DNA of 64,000 nucleotides from DAIRDK01 sp035403225 (lineage in GTDB: Bacteria; Bacteroidota; Bacteroidia; Bacteroidales; FEN-979), in contig DAONET010000003.1 of the NCBI GenBank assembly GCA_035403225.1, positions 65,533 to 129,532 on the forward strand, read 5' to 3'. A program made the translations under genes and the position numbers. Numbering within the stretch: position 1 is the stretch's first letter; every line of letters begins with the position of its first letter. Shown one piece after another: positions 52,927 to 60,846 of this stretch. The notes below the pieces were generated by a model that was given only the letters and a program-made list of their open reading frames with translations, was not told the origin of the DNA and did not search any database.

Positions 52927-53778
52927 ATGAAAACTAAAGTTGGCTGGATAGGACTCGGAAACATGGGAACCCCCATGTCGATGAGGCTGATAGAAGCGGG
53001 ATACCCTGTTACTGTATACAATCGTACAAAAGGAAAAGAAGAAAAACTGTCATCCGCGGGAGCCACGGTAGCGTCGTCTCCGTCGGATTTGATGAAACAA
53101 ACCGATGTCATCGTGATGATGGTTTCCGATGATACAGCTGTACGAGATATTTTTCTTGGTCAAAACGGGTTGCTCCATCCGGGAGGTATCAGCGGGAAGA
53201 TCCTCATCAACATGAGCACGGTTTCTGCAGAAGTAAGTATCGAAATGGCAGATCTGTGCCGGCAAAGCGGCAACCATTACCTTGATGCTCCCGTTTCCGG
53301 AAGCGTAAAGCAAGCGGAAACCGGAACATTGGTCGTGATGGCCGGCGGCGAAGAAGAAACCTTCAACCAGGCAAAACCCGTGCTGGACGTCTTAAGTAAA
53401 CTGGCGCTGCTGGTGGGAAAAACAGGATCCGGCAACACCATGAAGCTGGCCGTGAACGTCCTGATGGGAATCATCAGTCAGGGCTTGTCAGAATCGGTAC
53501 TATTTACCAAAAACCACGGACTCGAAGTCAGCGATTTCCTCCAGGTCATCAACAACAGTGCTATTGGCAGCACGTACATGAAAATCAAGGGAGATGCCAT
53601 CCTGCAAAACAATTATAAAGCGGCTTTTGCCTTCAAGCACATCACCAAAGACCTGCGGCTGGCCAAAAAGGCCGGATTGAATTCCCCGCTGGGTAACAAG
53701 GTCCTTGAATGTTACCAACAAGCCGAACCCAAGCATGCCGAGGAAGATATCATTGCGATTATCAAAGCTTTAGAGTAA
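52927..53778 (+). CDS. 3-hydroxyisobutyrate dehydrogenase-family NAD(P)-dependent oxidoreductase
   Basis: A 283-residue beta-hydroxyacid dehydrogenase. The N-terminal Rossmann fold has VGWIGLGNMGTPMSMRL. The substrate-binding stretch is YLDAPVSGSVKQAETGTLVVMAGG, and the catalytic Lys is in GSGNTMKLAVN. The family includes 3-hydroxyisobutyrate dehydrogenase, tartronate semialdehyde reductase and glyoxylate/succinic semialdehyde reductases. Without a substrate-specific mark, only the family can be named. No pathway genes are beside it; the next feature is tRNA-Asn. Confidence 0.9.
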   Translation: MKTKVGWIGLGNMGTPMSMRLIEAGYPVTVYNRTKGKEEKLSSAGATVASSPSDLMKQTDVIVMMVSDDTAVRDIFLGQNGLLHPGGISGKILINMSTVSAEVSIEMADLCRQSGNHYLDAPVSGSVKQAETGTLVVMAGGEEETFNQAKPVLDVLSKLALLVGKTGSGNTMKLAVNVLMGIISQGLSESVLFTKNHGLEVSDFLQVINNSAIGSTYMKIKGDAILQNNYKAAFAFKHITKDLRLAKKAGLNSPLGNKVLECYQQAEPKHAEEDIIAIIKALE

Positions 53779-53850
53779 TAATTCGGGATTGTTCTCTTTT
53801 CGTATTGGCAAGAGAATACAAGGGATCATCATCCAATTTTTCAGGCAAAC

Positions 53851-53881
53851 TTTGTTTTTTCCTGAACAATATGTAAATTTG
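53851..53881 (+). promoter_or_regulatory. Full Bacteroidota promoter for tRNA-Asn
   Basis: TTTG at 53851-53854 and TAAATTTG at 53874-53881, with 19 bases between, give the complete -33/-7 arrangement. The tRNA begins 24 bases later. Confidence 0.7.
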
Positions 53882-53904
53882 CACTCCCAAATTTTGGGAA
53901 ACAC

Positions 53905-53981
53905 TCCTCCTTAGCTCAGTTGGTTAGAGCATCTGACTGTTAATCAGAGGGTCGCAAGTTCAAGTCTTGCAGGGGGAGCCA
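53905..53981 (+). tRNA. tRNA-Asn (anticodon GTT), 3' CCA encoded
   Basis: The cloverleaf can be folded by hand. Acceptor TCCTCCT pairs with AGGGGGA (one T-G pair), with discriminator G and encoded CCA. The D arm is GCTCAGTTGGTTAGAGC. The anticodon stem TCTGA/TCAGA encloses loop CTGTTAA, with anticodon GTT for Asn. The T arm contains the usual GTTCAAGTC. It has its own promoter and a terminator 9 bases on. It marks the boundary between core genes and an accessory region, and tRNA 3' ends are common integration sites. Confidence 0.95.
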
Positions 53982-53989
53982 GAAAAGAC

Positions 53990-54026
53990 AAGGGTTTCGG
54001 AAGCATCAGCAACTGAAACCCTTTTT
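53990..54026 (+). terminator. Intrinsic terminator after tRNA-Asn
   Basis: AGGGTTTC and GAAACCCT form a perfect 8-bp stem around a 16-base loop, followed by a T-run. It lies directly after the tRNA. The remaining bases to 54119 hold nothing recognisable. Confidence 0.7.
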
Positions 54027-54119
54027 CATTTGCAAACAATTTGCATAACAAGACGCCGTAATACCTTTTGGAAAATTTGAAAATTCCTTTGCTCCACCAG
54101 GGTCAAGGCAAGTAACAAT

Positions 54120-54815
54120 TCAAATAAGTATTTTTGAAGGTGTACCCCCACATGAAGGATGTGTCCCTTGAGCTTCAGGGTGTGGGCCACAATGTGTAAT
54201 TCCTTCACGGATCGCATAATCAATTACTTTAAAGTAATATTGGCGAGCATTTTTCTCTTCAATTTTGATAGACTTCATGGCTTTATGGATGGCATCTTGT
54301 GCCAATGTATCACCGAAAGGTAGGTAATGAAAGTATCTACCTTTTAGTACGGCAGAAGATTTGATTTCTTTTAAATCCATTGAAATACTTCCCCCAATAG
54401 GAGTGAATACGTAGTAGTAATACATGTAGTCCCCCAGAAAAAGCTTTTCTTGTGAAAGGAGAATTAACTGAAAGTTTTTCGACAAATGCCTAATGTTCTC
54501 TCCCATAATCCTTTTGTGTACCTCTGAAGCAACAAATTCCGCTACTTTCTTTAATTCACCTCCGCTATTTAGATCATAAGTATCGATGATCCTTTCTATC
54601 TCCGTAAGAACATCATTCCCATTTAAGCGCATCATTCCTGTAACTGCCAACAAAATGTTCAACCTTTTATATCGTCTCACTTTGGAATAAGGTTCGTCCT
54701 CTTTCTCAGCCCACTTTGTGATAACATTGTTTTCGTAAGTAGCACCCGAATAGATTAATGTGTCGCTACCTACTGCCCCATTGTCCTTGCTTATTAATGC
54801 GATTGCTATGCTCAT
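54120..54815 (-). CDS. Candidate proteasome-like Ntn hydrolase
   Basis: A 231-residue protein from the ATG at 54815, chosen over the TTG at 54821. It begins MSIAIALISKDNG. If the initiator Met is removed, Ser becomes residue 1. Counting from it, Asp17 (GSD) and Lys33 (ITK) fall exactly on the catalytic Asp17 and Lys33 of proteasome beta subunits and HslV. The later KVRRYKRLNILLAVTG resembles the KVRRL...AGFAG strand of HslV. Ser1 replaces Thr1. The C-terminus has HCGPHPEAQGTHPSCGG, with two Cys and three His. No unfoldase is encoded nearby. It lies in the accessory region beyond the tRNA. The family reading is an inference from these positions and needs a structure search. Confidence 0.5.
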   Translation of the reverse strand: MSIAIALISKDNGAVGSDTLIYSGATYENNVITKWAEKEDEPYSKVRRYKRLNILLAVTGMMRLNGNDVLTEIERIIDTYDLNSGGELKKVAEFVASEVHKRIMGENIRHLSKNFQLILLSQEKLFLGDYMYYYYVFTPIGGSISMDLKEIKSSAVLKGRYFHYLPFGDTLAQDAIHKAMKSIKIEEKNARQYYFKVIDYAIREGITHCGPHPEAQGTHPSCGGTPSKILI

Positions 54816-54881
54816 AGTCAAAATGTTGGATTGTATACCTCCCCGAAGTTCGGCCAGTTAAAATTAGCAATATTTAGAAAA

Positions 54882-55215
54882 TGAGGTACTCCCATTTTTA
54901 GGACAATCCTAAAGTAGAGATTTTCGGGTTAATATAAAATGGCTAAAAAAATCTATGAAAAAGACCCAGTTTTCAGAGGCACAGATTGTGTCCATTCTTA
55001 AGAAACAAGAGGCAGGGATGAAAACGTCCGAACTCTACCGTGAGTATGGGATTAGTGAGGCGACATTTTATTACTGGAAAGCCAAATATGGAGGGAGATG
55101 GTCCAGGACCGGAAACGGCTCAAGGAACTTGAGGCTGAAAATGCCAAGTTAAAAGGATTTACGCGGACCTGAGTCTTGAAAACCATGCTAAGAAAGACCT
55201 GATAATCGCCATTTT
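54882..55215 (+). mobile_element. Decayed IS3-family insertion sequence fragment
   Basis: The left end seems to lie near 54882 (TGAGGTACTCCCATTTTTAG, like an IS3-family terminal repeat). It is followed by a broken orfA. Homology to the IS stops near 55215, before any orfB. No right terminal repeat and no target-site duplication were found, so this is a remnant, not an active element. Confidence 0.65.
54955..55215 (+). pseudogene. IS3-family transposase orfA, frameshifted and truncated
   Basis: The start reads KKTQFSEAQIVSILKKQEAGMK, then LYREYGISEATFYYWKAKYGG, the helix-turn-helix of IS3-family OrfA. After KYGG two extra bases shift the frame; MVQDRKRLKELEAENAKLK continues in another frame. 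Then one base is missing, and RIYADLSLENHAKKDLI goes on in a third. The coiled-coil part is thus split over three frames, and the gene ends without orfB. It cannot give an active transposase. Confidence 0.75.
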
Positions 55216-55228
55216 TGTCTTCCAGGCT

Positions 55229-55522
55229 TCAATTGGCTTCTTCATAATGTTTTCTTTTGAATATCCAAGGTTCGTTTGAAAATTGATGAGTAATATAAAA
55301 AGTGTCCTCATCCATTCCATGTATACGTTTACTGTCCCAGGATGGATCCTTGGAAGTTAGATGCCCATCATTTCCCAAAGGACTACCCAGGGATAAATGA
55401 AAATCATACTGTTTATTAGTATCCTTCTCCACTACAGAAAAATATTCTGTTTCGGTCTCTTTTATTTCAAAGACCCTCTTATCATGTTGCCTTTCCCAAA
55501 ATCCGTTTAAATCTGTGATCAT
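55229..55522 (-). CDS. Small protein of unknown function in the accessory region
   Basis: A 97-residue ORF from the ATG at 55522 (MITDLNGFWERQHDKRVFEI). It is rich in charged and aromatic residues, with an alternating beta pattern (YFSVVEKDTNKQYDFHLSL, then DTFYITHQFSNEPWIFKRK). It has no signal peptide, membrane helix or motif that I recognise. It is on the same strand as the hsd operon, 77 bases after the GIY-YIG gene, and may be the last gene of that unit or an independent cargo gene. Coding reality is likely from codon pattern. Confidence 0.45.
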   Translation of the reverse strand: MITDLNGFWERQHDKRVFEIKETETEYFSVVEKDTNKQYDFHLSLGSPLGNDGHLTSKDPSWDSKRIHGMDEDTFYITHQFSNEPWIFKRKHYEEAN

Positions 55523-55599
55523 GTCGTATTTGTTAATTATAAGTTAGTCAAAAAAACTATTTCATTGTTACCTGTTAGAACAGTCGATCAGAATCTATG

Positions 55600-55974
55600 T
55601 CATTTCTTCTCACCAGTCCCTACATAAGCCGGGCATAACATACCAATCGTTAATGCCTCAAGAATGGTTCTATCCCTTGCATCGGGCACTTCAAGATACT
55701 TGAATTTGTACCCCGTCCGAAGAATTTTCCCATTTCCTTTTAGGTAGCTCTTCGAAAAGGATGAATGATTCGTTAGATGGTTCTGTAACCGTTGATTTAA
55801 TCCGGTTTTTGCCCTGTTAGTTTTGCCAACATGCAGAACGATGCTTTTTGGATCAAAAATTATATATACCCCTTGTTTGGTTGTCACATCCACACGCCCC
55901 TTAACAGGGAAGGTAAAGGTGGTTGATGCCATTAACTTCTCATGCATCTTTTTTAATTCATCAGGTCCCTTCAT
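55600..55974 (-). CDS. GIY-YIG nuclease family protein
   Basis: A 124-residue protein from the ATG at 55974 (MKGPDELKKMHEKL); the in-frame TTG at 55980 is the alternative. The GIY-YIG core is visible: GVYIIFDPKS (the GIY strand), LHVGKTNRAKTGLNQRLQNH (the YIG strand plus the conserved Arg), and a later Glu in ILEALTIGMLCPAYVG. GIY-YIG enzymes cut DNA or RNA. The protein has no extra DNA-binding domain, so it is a bare catalytic module. It lies 8 bases after the hsdS stop on the same strand, so it is likely cotranscribed with the restriction operon. Confidence 0.7.
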   Translation of the reverse strand: MKGPDELKKMHEKLMASTTFTFPVKGRVDVTTKQGVYIIFDPKSIVLHVGKTNRAKTGLNQRLQNHLTNHSSFSKSYLKGNGKILRTGYKFKYLEVPDARDRTILEALTIGMLCPAYVGTGEKK

Positions 55975-55982
55975 GCTCAATC

Positions 55983-57272
55983 TTATAAGTTGTCAGGTTC
56001 CAATGCTTCCTTCAACGCCACCTGCAGTAATTCCTGCGTGTAGTTTTGGTTCTGCTGAATGGTGGCTTCAAGTTCATCACAATATTTCATTAGTTGGTCG
56101 ATTTTCTGGACAATGCGGTGCTGTTCGGGGAGGGGTGGAAGGTTGATAAATACTTCACTGAGGCGTTTCGATTTTATTCCTTTCGCAGCCAAGCCGCTTT
56201 GCTTTTCTATCAATTGATTTTGGAAAGTTTTTGAAAGTATAGAAAATAGAAGGAACTTATTGTCAAACAATATTGGTTGTATGGTAATTATTCTTTGTGC
56301 AAGTGCAAATTGCTTGTCATAGTTAAGAATACATGCATTCCCTAAAGGTGCTTCAGTTGTAAATAAAATATCTCCATTTCGAGGAATCCCACGAGTCATA
56401 TGTTTATTATAATCGACAGGCGAAATAAACTCTTCGGGTAATGTTGAATAGAAGCCATATTTTACATTCTTTGCAGTTATTAGTTTGATACCTGCTGAGA
56501 CTTTATTTGGAGTTTTTCCTCGATAATCAATGAAGTTCGAAACTTCTGAAAGTCTACACCACACCCACCCATCAGGTATCTCAAACGGTATATCTTCTGG
56601 CTTAATCGGTGGTAATGATTTTTCTTTCTTGATTTTCTTTTGCTTGACCAGTAGTTCCTTTTCGGCTATAATCCGTTCCAGCAATTTGCTGGCTGGTTCA
56701 TCTTCGGGGTTCTGTGGTACTAATTTTCCCTGTATTGCATCTTGCAGGATTTGCTGACGGAGGTGTTTAAGAAATGTTACTTGGTTTGAAAGTTCATCGG
56801 AAATTGCTTTATTCGATTTCTGTAAACTTCCCAATCGCTCAACAATTTCAATTTGTTCTTTGAATGGAGGTAATGGTATGTCAATATCGGCAATTGCACT
56901 CATTGGTAAACTCACGTTTGCCATTCCACGCATCCGTGAAACCAGTTCATTTTCCTTGTTCAGGTCAAGATATTGGAATAGGTATTGTGCAGACACCTTA
57001 CTTTTATCTTTGGGAGTTACAGCGCACAGAATCGAACCCAATGCAAATTTTCCTGACTGAAAATGAATTCTTTTCATGCTTCTATGACCATGCCCCGTTG
57101 ATGAAACAAGAGGTATAATTACTGCATCATCTTCAAATTGATACTCATTATGCGTTTTTCTTTCTTCACCAAGAACAACAAGCGGATATTCACCAGCAAT
57201 TGCTTTGGTAATACCGATATTGCCTTTTTCAATGTTACAAAGGTCTCCAAGTTTGTGCACCTGCCATCCCAT
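55983..57272 (-). CDS. hsdS: Type I restriction-modification specificity subunit
   Basis: A 429-residue HsdS with two target-recognition domains: TRD1 begins at residue 1 (GWQVHKLGDLCNIEKG), TRD2 near 235 (EIPDGWVWCRLSEVSNFIDYRG). Each is followed by a conserved helix: LPPFKEQIEIVERLGSLQKS and LPPLPEQHRIVQKIDQLMKYCDELE. The central spacer has LRQQILQDAIQGKLVPQNPEDEPASKLLERI. It directs the HsdM methylase and HsdR nuclease to a two-part recognition site that cannot be read from the protein. Its ATG overlaps the hsdM stop. The N-terminal half and the C-terminal half look full length, with no inverted-repeat shuffling sites seen. Confidence 0.95.
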   Translation of the reverse strand: MGWQVHKLGDLCNIEKGNIGITKAIAGEYPLVVLGEERKTHNEYQFEDDAVIIPLVSSTGHGHRSMKRIHFQSGKFALGSILCAVTPKDKSKVSAQYLFQYLDLNKENELVSRMRGMANVSLPMSAIADIDIPLPPFKEQIEIVERLGSLQKSNKAISDELSNQVTFLKHLRQQILQDAIQGKLVPQNPEDEPASKLLERIIAEKELLVKQKKIKKEKSLPPIKPEDIPFEIPDGWVWCRLSEVSNFIDYRGKTPNKVSAGIKLITAKNVKYGFYSTLPEEFISPVDYNKHMTRGIPRNGDILFTTEAPLGNACILNYDKQFALAQRIITIQPILFDNKFLLFSILSKTFQNQLIEKQSGLAAKGIKSKRLSEVFINLPPLPEQHRIVQKIDQLMKYCDELEATIQQNQNYTQELLQVALKEALEPDNL

Positions 57273-58705
57273 TATAGTTCCGATTTTAGTTGCTCCAGTA
57301 ACATTTGGCTTTTCAACATAGATGATTCGAGTAATCCAATTAGTTCAGTACTGGTATATTCATGCACTTCTTCCTGCCTGTTTGGGTTTTTAATATCCAA
57401 ATCATATCCACGCTCGATGATGGTCTGAATATCCACCTTCCATGCCTGTTCATGTTCCTGTCGGTTGTTCCACCACTGCTTTATTGGCTCGAACTCTTCA
57501 AGCCGTATGGTCTTGGTTTTACTATATGCTTTTTGACCTTCGGGTAATCGGTGTTCGTAATACCAGACTTCTTTGGTTGGTGTGCCTTTAACAAAAAACA
57601 GCAAGTTGGTCGCAACTGTTGCATAGGGTTGAAACACGGAATTTGGCAGTCGTACTATGGTGTGGAGGTTGCATTCCGTCAACAACTTTTCACGGATTCT
57701 CTGCTTAACCCCGTCCCCGGTTAGCGAACCATCAGGTAGTACGATTCCTGCCCGACCACCGTTTTTCAGTAAATGAATCATCAGCACTAAAAACAGGTCA
57801 GCAGATTCCTTTGTGCGGTAATTTGCTGGGAAGTTGGTTTCATTGCCATCACCAACAAAAGAGCCAAACGGTGGATTCGCAAGTATAACATCCACACGGT
57901 CACGTTGCCTGTAATTGCTCAACGGCTGGCTAAGAGAATCCCCAAACTTGATTTTGGGCAATTCAATATCGTGTAGAATCAAATTAGTGGTTGCAAGCAA
58001 ATACGGTAATGGTTTGAATTCCCACCCATGAACGTTATCCTGTATGCTCTTTCGTTCCTCAACGCTATTAGCTTGTTGTTCCAGATGTTCGATTGCAGAG
58101 GTCAGGTAACCACCCGTACCACAAGCGGGGTCAAGTATCTTTTCACCAAGCTTCGGGTCTATGATATCGGTGATGAAATTTGTAATAGCACGTGGTGTAT
58201 AAAACTCACCAGATTTCCCAGCGTTTTGAAGGTCTTTAAGAATCGTTTCGTACAATTCACCAAAAGCATGTCTGTCTTTTGCTATATTAAAATCTAATTC
58301 ATTGAGCTTGTTCAGTACTTTACGGAGGTTAATGCCCGACTTCATATAGTTGTGGTTACCCTCAAATACCTCACGTACAATCAATGCCCTGCCATTTCCA
58401 ACACTAATATCAATGTTACGAAGTGCGGGAAACAACTTTTGGTCAACGAAGGTCAGGAGTTTATCACCTGTCATGCCTTCATTGTCACCTGCCCAATTGC
58501 CCTTTTCTTTTATCCAGTGATATTCTGGTGGTATTGGAGACGTATAGTGTTCATTAAGAACTTCAAGTTCCCTGTCTTTATCCGAAAATATCTTCAAAAA
58601 CAGCATCCATCCCAACTGTTCAATGCGTTGCGCATCACCGTTCAATCCCGTGTCCATGCGCATGATATCACGGATGCTTTTTAATACGCCAGTAATGTTT
58701 GTCAT
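57272..58705 (-). CDS. hsdM: Type I restriction-modification methylase subunit
   Basis: A 477-residue N6-adenine DNA methylase. An HsdM N-terminal helical domain starts MTNITGVLKSIRDIMRMD. Motif I (S-adenosylmethionine binding) is DPACGTGGY at 192-200, and motif IV is NPPF at 277-280, the adenine-methylase signature. Size is typical of this HsdM subfamily. The start overlaps the end of the upstream DUF262-AlbA gene by 4 bases and the end overlaps hsdS by 1, so all are translated from one message. It methylates the host site to protect it from HsdR. Confidence 0.96.
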   Translation of the reverse strand: MTNITGVLKSIRDIMRMDTGLNGDAQRIEQLGWMLFLKIFSDKDRELEVLNEHYTSPIPPEYHWIKEKGNWAGDNEGMTGDKLLTFVDQKLFPALRNIDISVGNGRALIVREVFEGNHNYMKSGINLRKVLNKLNELDFNIAKDRHAFGELYETILKDLQNAGKSGEFYTPRAITNFITDIIDPKLGEKILDPACGTGGYLTSAIEHLEQQANSVEERKSIQDNVHGWEFKPLPYLLATTNLILHDIELPKIKFGDSLSQPLSNYRQRDRVDVILANPPFGSFVGDGNETNFPANYRTKESADLFLVLMIHLLKNGGRAGIVLPDGSLTGDGVKQRIREKLLTECNLHTIVRLPNSVFQPYATVATNLLFFVKGTPTKEVWYYEHRLPEGQKAYSKTKTIRLEEFEPIKQWWNNRQEHEQAWKVDIQTIIERGYDLDIKNPNRQEEVHEYTSTELIGLLESSMLKSQMLLEQLKSEL

Positions 58706-60846
58706 GATTTATGGTTAAACCGGGAGTTGATGTAATTCATGATTTCTGAAGGGGCCGTTATTTCTTGAGAGGAATTTCCACTGCGTACGTAGAATTTTTC
58801 CTGTTTGATCTTATTTTTGTCAACCCTGATAAGATAAAGTGGTTTGATTCCCATATCGACCTCAATCATGCAGATCTCTTCTTCGCCCACCCTGGGGAAG
58901 GTAACTTTAACATTGCGCGTCGAGAAGTCAATCCCGAATGCATTCTTAATCAAGGTCCTTAGATGCAGTTCAAATTTGTCACGAGTTCCATCCAGTGTAT
59001 TATAATCATCCGATAATCCGAGGACATCGCCGTCATCCGACACTCCAATCAATAGGGTCCCTCCATCCCCATTATTAAACGCTGCAAGGGTTTTCAGCAC
59101 CACATCCTCCAACTTCCGGTTTATGCAAAGTTCATTATGATCCCAACGCAAAGAGGATTTGAATTCCAAGTAGGTCGATTCCCCTTGGTTTATGAGTTCA
59201 TCAATATCAGCGACAGTAGGCTCTTCTATATTTTCTGTGATGGAGGACAGGAACTTGTTGAGATGTCCGGCAAGTATCTCCCTCCTTGCATCCAGAAAAC
59301 GTTCAAAATTCTCAATGGTCCAAAGTTCTTCATCCTTAGGAACACACTGTAAGTCCAAGGCTTCAGGGAATAGCTCTTGAACATGTTTGAGGTAAACATC
59401 AGCATGGCATGCACTCTTACTCCTGTTAGCGGTTTGGGTCAAAACAATTCGGTTGGTAATCTCTTGTGCCAGGGCATTTTTAGTTCGGTTGTTCAGATTG
59501 TATCCGTTTTCCTTTAAGAGGGAATAGGCAAAAATGTGATCCCATTCAAGCCCATAAATTTTACCCATAGGCTTTCTTATTCCAATACCTGTGGAGAAAC
59601 AAACTGCATTCCTGCTTTTAAAGTACCACTTCATCAGGCTCCACAAAGGGTTACTTACACCAACACCAATAAACTCACCCTTTGTTATTTCAAGAGGCCT
59701 TTCGGATCTGATAATGCTCAGCATCTCGTCAAAGGGATTTTCTGATTTTTCAATAATCCCAAGGTCTTTATCCAGTTTCTGAGGTAACTGGCTGATGTAC
59801 CGGTACCTGATTTGGGAATAATAAAACCATTTGATCATCTTATGGATCTCCACATGAGAGATTCGGTCTTTCCCTTTGTCCTGTGCAAAGACAATAATAG
59901 GAATCAGAGCGTAAACGGAGTTGATCTCTTTTGAATGGTCAATATATGCGTGTGTCTGTAAAATGTTGAGGACATAGTCAAGGGTCTCTTTCTCCAATTT
60001 TGACCAGACCGCTTTTATTTTATCGATGTTATCCCTGGAGTGCAATTTCTTCATGTCAGACCCCATATGATAAAGAATACCCAACAAAATATAAACGACA
60101 AAATCGAGCTTGAAGGGAAAGCCATTTTTCTCAAGCTCAGATAGTTTCTTCTTAAATAATTCCCGTGCTTCTGGCCAGTAGCCTGAGATCTGCGCCAGGG
60201 CCAATTCGGCTTCAGTCAGATTTACCCCGCTTGCATTCACAATGTAGAATATGTCAATCGCCTCTTTCAATGAGGCTTTTATTGGTACTTCCTGCTCAAG
60301 AAAATCGCGGTCCTTTATTTTCTCGATGGCCTTAATATGCTGGTCCAATTTTTTATGAAACTCTTTATCAACCCTATTCTCACCATCGGCGTTTATTTTC
60401 TCTACCACTTCCCAGGAATTAACTTTGCCATGAAAAATATCGGTTATGGAAGTCCATATAGGATTATTATCCATCTTCCTGGGCATATAATATTCCAATT
60501 CAAGGGTTTGTAAATTGACGTATAGGTTACGCGGATCAATTTTTATGTCCTCAATTGTGTAGTAAGGCGGGATTGCACCCTTTATCAGCATGTATAGTGT
60601 GGTTATTCGTTGCTGCCCGTCGAGGATAAGTTTGACCGATCCTTGTTTGGTATCGTACTTATGAGGGCCCTTGAGCTCCGGAGGATTATTAGTTTCCCAG
60701 GTTAACATAGTCCCAGTGGGATATTCTCTGATCAAGGAATAGATGAGGTCTTTTACATTGTCTCGTTTCCACACGAATTCGCGCTGGAATGCTGGTACAA
60801 ATAATTGGTTTGCATCAATTTTATCAATGATCTGCGAAATTTTCAT
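58702..60846 (-). CDS. DUF262/HNH nuclease fused to an AlbA_2 (Schlafen-like) domain
   Basis: A 714-residue protein in three parts. Residues 1-350 are the GmrSD-type DUF262 domain with DGQQR at 76-80, which is thought to bind and hydrolyse nucleotide. Residues about 432-500 hold an HNH-like site: WDHIFAYSLL, then ITNRIVLTQTANRSKS. Residues about 546-714 are an AlbA_2 domain: GESTYLEFKSSLRWDH, then KTLAAFNNGDGGTLLIGVSDDG. It has 4-base overlaps with hsdR upstream and hsdM downstream, so it belongs to the operon. DUF262 nucleases cut modified phage DNA in GmrSD and BrxU; the AlbA_2 part may bind nucleic acid. Its role in type I restriction is unknown. Confidence 0.88.
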   Translation of the reverse strand: MKISQIIDKIDANQLFVPAFQREFVWKRDNVKDLIYSLIREYPTGTMLTWETNNPPELKGPHKYDTKQGSVKLILDGQQRITTLYMLIKGAIPPYYTIEDIKIDPRNLYVNLQTLELEYYMPRKMDNNPIWTSITDIFHGKVNSWEVVEKINADGENRVDKEFHKKLDQHIKAIEKIKDRDFLEQEVPIKASLKEAIDIFYIVNASGVNLTEAELALAQISGYWPEARELFKKKLSELEKNGFPFKLDFVVYILLGILYHMGSDMKKLHSRDNIDKIKAVWSKLEKETLDYVLNILQTHAYIDHSKEINSVYALIPIIVFAQDKGKDRISHVEIHKMIKWFYYSQIRYRYISQLPQKLDKDLGIIEKSENPFDEMLSIIRSERPLEITKGEFIGVGVSNPLWSLMKWYFKSRNAVCFSTGIGIRKPMGKIYGLEWDHIFAYSLLKENGYNLNNRTKNALAQEITNRIVLTQTANRSKSACHADVYLKHVQELFPEALDLQCVPKDEELWTIENFERFLDARREILAGHLNKFLSSITENIEEPTVADIDELINQGESTYLEFKSSLRWDHNELCINRKLEDVVLKTLAAFNNGDGGTLLIGVSDDGDVLGLSDDYNTLDGTRDKFELHLRTLIKNAFGIDFSTRNVKVTFPRVGEEEICMIEVDMGIKPLYLIRVDKNKIKQEKFYVRSGNSSQEITAPSEIMNYINSRFNHKS

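Noticed and set aside
54882..55215. An intact insertion sequence
   Set aside because: orfA is frameshifted twice, orfB is absent and there is no right end.
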